From Candidatus Latescibacterota bacterium (GTDB lineage: Bacteria > Eisenbacteria > RBG-16-71-46 > SZUA-252): DNA of 6,196 bases. Where the stretch lies: positions 1 to 6,196 of the forward strand of contig JACQPZ010000050.1 in assembly GCA_016207265.1 (NCBI GenBank). The letters are read 5' to 3'. How positions within the stretch are numbered: position 1 is the stretch's first letter; each line of letters starts with the position of its first letter. A program made the translations under genes and the position numbers. Below the pieces are notes generated by a model, which was given only the letters and a program-made list of their open reading frames with translations, searched no databases and had not been told where the DNA came from. Of this stretch, positions 5,721 to 6,196 are shown piece after piece.

Positions 5721-6196
5721 AACGATCTCTGCTGATCGGAGCGCTGGTATCCGGGCTGCTCCCCGGGACGGCGGCGGTGACCTCCGCCGCAGAGCGGGTG
5801 CCGGTCGAGCCGGCCGCGCGCGTCCGCAAGCTGGACGTGGACGTGTGGATCAACAAGGACGAGGGCGGCGTCTATCGGCCCGGGGAGAGCATGAGGGTGT
5901 ACTTCCGGACGAACGGCGATAGCCACGTCCTGGTCTTCAACATCGACACCGACGGCTACGTCCATCTCATCTACCCCTATGGCGGCGGCGATACGCCGTT
6001 CGTCGAGGGCGGGCGGAGCTACCGCATCCCCGCCCGGAGCGATCCGTACGATCTCGTCGCCGACGGGCCTCCCGGCATCGAGTACGTCGTGGCGGTGGCG
6101 AGCCCCCACCCGTTCCAGAATCTGCCCTGGTATCTCTCGAGCGAGCGCGCGGACGGCGGGCCAGGGGGCCGCGGCTACGGGGACGAGTCCGACGAG
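5717..6196 (+). CDS. Exported DUF4384-domain protein, 5' part
   Basis: The frame is open for 160 codons to the right edge without a stop, so the C-terminus is missing. The ATG overlaps the stop of the lipoprotein gene in ATGA, which indicates translational coupling. Residues 1-25 look like a Sec signal peptide (MKRSLLIGALVSGLL..., likely cut after SAA). Residues about 39-130 match the pattern of the DUF4384 beta-sandwich: LDVDVWINKDEGGVYRPGE, then SHVLVFNIDTDGYVHLIYP, FVEGGRSYRIP and a GPPGIEYVVAVAS segment. The family is of unknown function and is often found in exported or envelope proteins. The visible end turns Gly/Asp/Glu-rich (ADGGPGGRGYGDESDE), perhaps a linker to a further region. With the FN3 lipoprotein it forms a two-gene envelope operon, and it may work with that protein (inference). 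Confidence 0.85.
   Translation, partial: MKRSLLIGALVSGLLPGTAAVTSAAERVPVEPAARVRKLDVDVWINKDEGGVYRPGESMRVYFRTNGDSHVLVFNIDTDGYVHLIYPYGGGDTPFVEGGRSYRIPARSDPYDLVADGPPGIEYVVAVASPHPFQNLPWYLSSERADGGPGGRGYGDESDE

Overview
The window is a GC-rich stretch of a Gram-negative-type bacterial genome. All genes supported here lie on the + strand. The evidence for an outer-membrane organism is a lipoprotein signal peptide and two Sec signal peptides. A very large TPR-GAF sigma-54 activator beside FN3 and DUF4384 envelope proteins suggests a deltaproteobacterial/myxobacterial-like or Eisenbacteria/FCB-like lineage. That placement is inference only.

Layout: (1) 1-576 is the 3' part of a short-form Ppx/GppA phosphatase gene. 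(2) 577-806 holds a good sigma-70-type promoter (TTGACG-N17-TATATT) and a leader of about 160 nt. (3) 807-1121 encodes a small exported protein I do not recognise. It is followed after 57 bp by (4) 1179-4319, a 1046-residue regulator with about 12 TPR units, a GAF-like domain, an AAA+ sigma-54 activation domain with GAFTGA, and a Fis-type helix-turn-helix. (5) 4320-4946 has no convincing protein gene but is dense with signals: repeated short elements, a sigma-54 promoter (TGGCATG-N4-ATGCA), a predicted structured RNA of about 140 nt ending in a strong intrinsic terminator, a C-rich G-poor tract, and a second sigma-54 promoter (TGGCATG-N4-TTGCG). (6) 4947-5720 encodes an FN3-domain lipoprotein, coupled through an ATGA overlap to (7) 5717-6196+, an exported DUF4384-like protein cut by the window edge.

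How the parts may work together (inference): the housekeeping promoter makes the small exported protein and the activator. The activator, sensing something through TPR/GAF, turns on two neighbouring sigma-54 promoters, one for a small RNA and one for an envelope operon. This compact module of sensor/activator, sigma-54-dependent small RNA and sigma-54-dependent lipoprotein operon is the most interesting content of the window. I know of no described system with this exact arrangement, but I could not search for one.
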